Shown here: positions 59,699 to 64,000 of the stretch, one piece after another
How the letters are laid out: each line of letters starts with the position of its first letter
Position numbering within the stretch: the first letter of the stretch is position 1
NCBI GenBank assembly: GCA_013076295.1
Contig: RQOL01000876.1
Location: 5,270,001-5,334,000 of the forward strand
Direction: 5' to 3'
DNA: 64,000 nt
Origin: Sanderia malayensis
Lineage: Eukaryota; Cnidaria; Scyphozoa; Semaeostomeae; Pelagiidae
Program-made: the position numbers and the translations under genes
The notes under the pieces: model-generated
What the model saw: only the letters and a program-made list of their open reading frames with translations
The model's database searches: none
Told to the model about the DNA's origin: nothing

Positions 59699-59980
59699 TT
59701 AAAGGGAATGTGCAAGGTTAAAAGGCGTGCTTTCGCAACTGCTAAAAATAGATTTGGTTTATTAACCAATCAGAAAAGCGCAAAGGGAAGATGTAATTTT
59801 TTCACGTGAACATTAGGCCTGTTGTTGTTGCCATTTTGCATTATCTTCCGCTTCTCATCACTGATCTCAAAATGTTCATGTGATCAGTTTATGTCACGGT
59901 ATACTGCGCATGTCTACATTGAAATGAGCTTCAATCTATTTTTAAACAGACCCTTGTATCTTTGCACATTCCCTTTAAAG
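59699..59980. mobile_element. 282-bp TTAA-flanked MITE upstream of the DUF6119-like gene
   Basis: TTAA at both ends, then AGGGAATGTGCAAGG inward on the left and, on the opposite strand, AGGGAATGTGCAAAG on the right. It starts 84 bp from the start codon of the gene, so it forms or interrupts the promoter. Same target preference as the 41697 element, different ends. Confidence 0.8.
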
Positions 59981-60399
59981 TACAGAGCTTAAACTAGAAT
60001 CTTACAGTATGTAAAAATTGCAGCGTTCATATAACTAACCCAAGAAGGCTCGGGGAAAGTGGAAACATGGCTTTCAGTATACCGTAAAAGCTTTATTAAT
60101 CCCCCCTTTCAGGCATAAATATATAATAAGCCCCCTGTCTATTAGGCCCTCCAAATTTTTATAAAGTAAGACCACAGATTAAAATCAACGATTTAGTGAC
60201 AGCTGTCAATGTATTTCATCCTATATTGCAATGTCTAATTTTATATGCGGGAGGCTGAGAAAATTTTTCGCCAGTTTTGTCTTCAATATCTCTAGCCACC
60301 CTGGAGACAGTACAGGTGAAGGTGAAATGGTGTTTTAGCACCAGTCGCTAGGATCTCAGTAGTAGGTTAACTAATCCAGACCTCGATCCTGGCTGTGAC
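59981..60399. other. Unassigned DNA
   Basis: Contains near 60,080-60,160 a stretch with CCCCCCTTTCAGGCATAAATA and AATAAGCCCCC, a motif class also seen at 33.86 and 63.1 kb. No gene recognised. Confidence 0.4.
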
Positions 60400-60478
60400 G
60401 CTACCGTAGCTGGGCTCGAACCCTGACCACACTAAGCTCTTGACACCACGGGTCAGCTGGATTACACCACGACGCCAC
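60400..60478 (-). repeat. tRNA-like sequence, probable SINE head
   Basis: On the minus strand a box-A-like TGGTGTAATCCAGC is followed, about 45 nt on, by box-B GGGTTCGAGCCC. The acceptor stem does not pair, so it is not a tRNA gene. A G-run (GGGGGGTGGGGGGGGGG-like) flanks it. Confidence 0.5.
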
Positions 60479-61849
60479 AGGGGGGTGGGGGGGGGGTATC
60501 TCTTCAGCTTCGGTAAGGCCACAAAGGACTAAAGGAATGGGTTGAGGTACAGTACCATTTTCAACAGAGAATAGACGTGGACTTTTTTGTCATGCTGACA
60601 ACGTTTGGAAACATAACTCTTTTGTGAGCAGGAGTGCTTTGTGGACGGTCAAGCCTCTAAGCAAACAATACATTGCAAAATAGATAAATCTATGCTAGAG
60701 TGGAAATGATCCAGATATTTTATTGCCCGTGGTTGTTCATGTGGCCAAACTTGTAAACATCAAACGATTCCAGATAATTACTCTTTTTCAAATAGGGTAA
60801 TTTAGATAAATCCATTTCACGAATTTTTAGCAAGGAATTTTTTAAGAGTTTCTTAACATCAATTTTCAATCATCAAAATACATTTTTCGGATTGCGTGAA
60901 GGCAGTTACCAGAACCCAGGGCCCTTCCAGCTTCGCTGACATGGAAGGGCCCTGGGTTCTAGGTTGAGTTATCAAGTCAAGGCATCTCGAAGAGGCAAAA
61001 ATGGCGGACCTCCTGCTGCTTCGGGTTGATAATCGGGATGGCCTAAGCCTTGGTTAAATGTTTGGAAAACTATGTTTAGAAACACACCATTGTATGTTAC
61101 TTGTGTGGGTAAATTACTTACAAGTAAAGTAGTAGCATTCGGAATCGAATTGCTAAGTAAAGCATGTAAATACATGCGATTTCCTTCGACGAGAAATTTC
61201 GTCGATTGTGCCAGTTGTCCGTGTGGTCACACAGACACTGCGTGATTTTAGGAGAGCCCAGGACATTGGCGGCCTCTTGAAACTTCCTCAAAATTACGAC
61301 TGCCTTGGTGAAAGTCATAAAAGCATCATAAACAAAAATAAGGCTAAGTACCTTTATAAAACTCCAACTTGGTCTTGACTGGAAAACTGCTACACGCCCA
61401 ATTCGATGACGACGATGGTTTTGGAGCAAGCAAAGCAAAGCAAAGCAAAGCAAGGGAGGGGTCTGTCCGAAAAATGCTGCTGTGCGCCCCAATCAGTTAC
61501 CTTTGTTTGAGCAACCAATCAATGTCGAATATTTAATAAAACAAACAACAAATCAAACAACAAGCAACAAATAAAACAAACAACAAACAACATGCAGTCC
61601 TGACGTCATGCATTGTTAACTAGCCAATAATAGAGCGCTTTAAATATAGAAGAGGAAGGGCTATGCCCGATACGTTTAGTTTCTTTTATATCCTGGCATT
61701 TTGTTTATTCGTACAATATTTTGTCGTTATATTCTATCACAATTGCCATACGTCACTTTATTGATTTTATTTAAATATAGAACACGCAAGTTTTCTCTTG
61801 GCATTCAGAGATGAGAAACGGCTTCGCTTCGCCGCAAAGAACATGTAGC
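60479..61849. other. Intergenic DNA with small repeats
   Basis: Holds a perfect 19-bp hairpin at 60911-60960 (AGAACCCAGGGCCCTTCCA and its reverse complement, 12-nt loop), a GCAAA microsatellite at about 61430-61456, and the second copy of the dispersed repeat also seen at 130-215 (61,680-61,775). No conserved coding frame. Confidence 0.5.
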
Positions 61850-62489
61850 CTATAGCAAGCGGATGTCACCATAATCAGATAAACCCACTTTTTCTCAGAT
61901 AAAGTGGGTTTATCTGGAGAAAATCCCACTTTTTCTGCAATAAGTCACGTTTTCTGCAGATAAACCCACTTTTTCTGAAAAACCCACTTTATCTAACAGA
62001 AAAGGGGGTTTTTCAGATAAAGTGGGTTTTTCTCAGATAAAGTGGGTTTTTCAAATTGTGCATTGTTGCTGCCTGCGTCATAAGCTACGTGGGTATGATA
62101 GAAGATTGTCCACGTGCGACTGTTTGAATGTTTCACCTTTCAATTTCAAAAATGGATACTAACCCTAAAAGATTTACAGACAATTTTGAGGATTTACTTG
62201 GAGATGCCATCTCTAACGTCGAAACCCTGAGGAGACACATGCAGTTTCAACGAAAGAATAACCCGAAGAAGAAAAGGTCCACGTGGCCCTCGGCCAAAAG
62301 TCCTGGCAATAAAAATGTACCATCTTCCGGAGGCATCCCAGATACCTAACCTTGGCGTGACACTTTAACTGAGAGACTTTAACTGAAAAACCCATCTGAG
62401 AAAAACCCACTTTATCTGAAAAAAACCCACTTTATCTGAGAAAAAATGAGTTTATCTGATTATGGTGACATCACATCCGCTTGCCATAG
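61850..62489. mobile_element. 640-bp transposon-like element with AGATAAAGTGGGTTT subrepeats
   Basis: CTATAGCAAGCGGATGT and, at the other end, ACATCCGCTTGCCATAG are inverted. The left arm also has TCACCATAATCAGATAAAC mirrored on the right. Inside each terminus the word AGATAAAGTGGGTTTTTCT is repeated in both orientations (about eight times on the left, three on the right). The middle has a 70-codon frame (62137-62349, MDTNPKRFTDNFEDLLGD start, basic middle) that matches nothing I know. Confidence 0.75.
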
Positions 62490-62690
62490 TAGCCAGGGCC
62501 TTGTCGCTTGCTCTGAAAATGAGGCTGGTTGTCAAATCCAAACAATTTTTTATGACAAAACAGGTTTTCAAAAATCAAGATTTCTGGAACTGTAAAATAG
62601 AATTGTGGTGAGACAGACAACAAATTAAAGTGAATAGTGAATTATGAAAAAAAATTAAATATTTTAACATATTTTTCAAAACTTTGCGTT

Positions 62691-63562
62691 CTAAAGAAGA
62701 GGAAGACTTTTAGATGGTTTCAGCGGTCGTTTTAAAGATTTTGAAGCCAACTTCAAGCTGAAAATTGACTTTCTTCTTTCTTCTTCTTGTTGTTTTTTCA
62801 ATTTCCATTTTTCTCGCATCAATTTATCTAGTTCTTCTTCCTTTCTAAGCTCTTCTTCATATTTTTCTCTCATCCATTTTTCGTATTTCTTTTCAGCTTC
62901 GGCTTTTCGTCGAATTTTCATTTCTTGCAGTTGAACTTCAGTCATCTTTTCCTTTTCTTCCTCCTTTGTAATTTCGCTCTGAATTTCCTTTTCGAACAAC
63001 CATTCTTCGTGTGTCTTACACCTATAATCAAACGATAAGCAAGTTTTATTACAAACAGTAAAAACATGGCCAATAAACGGGAATAAAAGACCTCTCAATT
63101 ATTGAAGGGGGGCGTTTAATTAAAAAAATACGGTGGGCGTTTAATTAAAAAAATACGGTATGCATAGGGAACTAGGCACTTGGTCCCTTGGGCTGTTTAA
63201 TAAAGTTATCAGCGCTCCCTTCATCAGGTTTATAAAATATTTCGCTTTCATTCAACCTCATTCTTCTTTCTTTTTCGAGTTTTTTTTTCTCCAGGGCTTT
63301 CTGTTGCTCATCTTCACTCATTTTTGCAAGATTGGCTTCCTTTTCGGCCTCCTTGCCTAAAAACCATTCCTCAAATGATTGTGTCTTTGCTTCACGCCCC
63401 CCTGTGTTCATCTCATTGACGTTACCACATTGTGTGGGTACAACAGAGAGACGTCTCCATTCGTTCCACGGTTTCGTCAATCGTTGCTGCTTGTCCAGTC
63501 TCTTTATATCATCAGTTGTTAAATGGCAAGCAACTGACATTGATCTGAAGGCAGGCCTAGGA
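62691..63562 (-). CDS. CCDC34-like protein, two terminal exons (gene continues beyond the window)
   Basis: Exon a: 63562-63172, ending in its own stop; it carries PWNEWRRLS, then SFEEWFLGKEAEKE and a charged helix (KKLEKERRMRLNE). Exon b: 63021-62691, also ending in a stop; it carries THEEWLFEKE, KKYEKWMREKYEEELRKEEE and a basic tail (SLKRPLKPSKSLPLL). Both acceptors are in the same phase (third codon position), and exon a has no phase-compatible donor. They therefore look like alternative last exons or members of tandem genes. The W-F-x-G-K-E start and following charged helices resemble CCDC34 (flagellar coiled-coil family). The 5' exons lie past 64000. Confidence 0.6.
63100..63160. repeat. 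Tandem duplication GGGCGTTTAATTAAAAAAAT
   Basis: Two direct copies of a 26-bp unit (GGGCGTTTAATTAAAAAAATACGGT-type) between the two CCDC34-like exons, followed by ACGGTATGCA. Confidence 0.75.
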
Positions 63563-64000
63563 CTGAAACAAAACGCAGCATTGTTTCTCTGAGCGTAACA
63601 AGAGAATAGTGTCAAGATTATCGGCATGTCAAAAGTCGCCGAAATCAATTTCGACCTTAAAAAGTCAACTATACAACTACAGGTAAATGCCCCTAACACA
63701 AACATATTTATAGTGACTATGTCGCATCTTTACAACGAAAAATTAAAAATAAATAAACAATAAATAAAAATAAAGCTTCTCTGATATACGATGGATGTTT
63801 TCATAACTTTTAATTACTAAATGTCATTATATAAAATGCGTCTGGTCAAAAGTGGGAATCCAATCGTGTATAAAAGGGTGTGTGAGCGCAAATAACATGA
63901 TATTGCTAATATTAGATATTGGAGAAATAGGAGCCTCTCATTACAGTTCTTCAGCAAATGCTGTGGCCATCTATCTACCTTACAAAAGATAGCATCTGTG
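63563..64000. other. Presumed intron of the CCDC34-like gene
   Basis: No upstream exon could be fixed before the window edge. A frame open to 63705 runs into exon a but crosses a good acceptor at 63563-63565. Confidence 0.35.

Noticed and set aside
1..64000. CRISPR arrays, operons, bacterial origins or terminators
   Set aside because: The window is intron-rich nuclear DNA; the regular repeats found (24-bp, 137-bp) are tandem without unique spacers.

Overview
This is AT-rich DNA from an animal nuclear genome. Genes are split by many GT-AG introns of a few hundred bases, intergenic and intronic DNA is full of small non-autonomous DNA transposons, and the proteins include metazoan or ciliated-cell families (RSPH10B, VAC14, importin-4, prefoldin-2, a WDR88-type WD40 protein). 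The modest intron size and a secreted conodipine-type phospholipase A2 would suit an early-branching invertebrate such as a cnidarian or sponge, but I cannot fix the phylum from sequence alone.

Layout. 0.3-13.1 kb (+): the last 25 exons of importin-4. Its 5-kb intron 4510-9563 contains a complete gene on the opposite strand, encoding an N-terminal C2H2 zinc finger and a very long coiled coil. 14.5-20.3 kb (-): all 16 exons of VAC14, convergent with importin-4. 20.9-22.7 kb (-): a five-exon coiled-coil gene, head to head (252 bp) with RSPH10B at 22.9-28.1 kb (+). 28.5-29.0 kb (-): intronless prefoldin subunit 2. 30.3-31.4 kb (+): an unnamed protein with repeated W-x-x-K motifs. 32.0-35.6 kb (+): a two-exon secreted phospholipase A2 whose domain is split by about 450 low-complexity residues. 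37.2-41.5 kb (-): a complete 12-exon WDR88-like gene. 41.7-57.2 kb: gene-poor DNA with foldback elements, MITEs and a 137-bp satellite. 57.3-59.6 kb (-): a gene resembling the mostly bacterial TIGR04141/DUF6119 family, in two coding blocks with a MITE between them. 62.7-63.6 kb (-): two CCDC34-like terminal exons, each with its own stop.

The genes do not form one pathway. They are housekeeping genes (nuclear import, phosphoinositide scaffold, chaperone), ciliary or coiled-coil genes (RSPH10B and its divergent partner, CCDC34-like), and two accessory genes (the phospholipase and the DUF6119-like gene). The last two are the most unusual items here. Exon boundaries were read by eye from splice consensus, reading phase and recalled homologue sequence. 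Phases sum correctly across importin-4, VAC14, RSPH10B, WDR88 and both coiled-coil genes.
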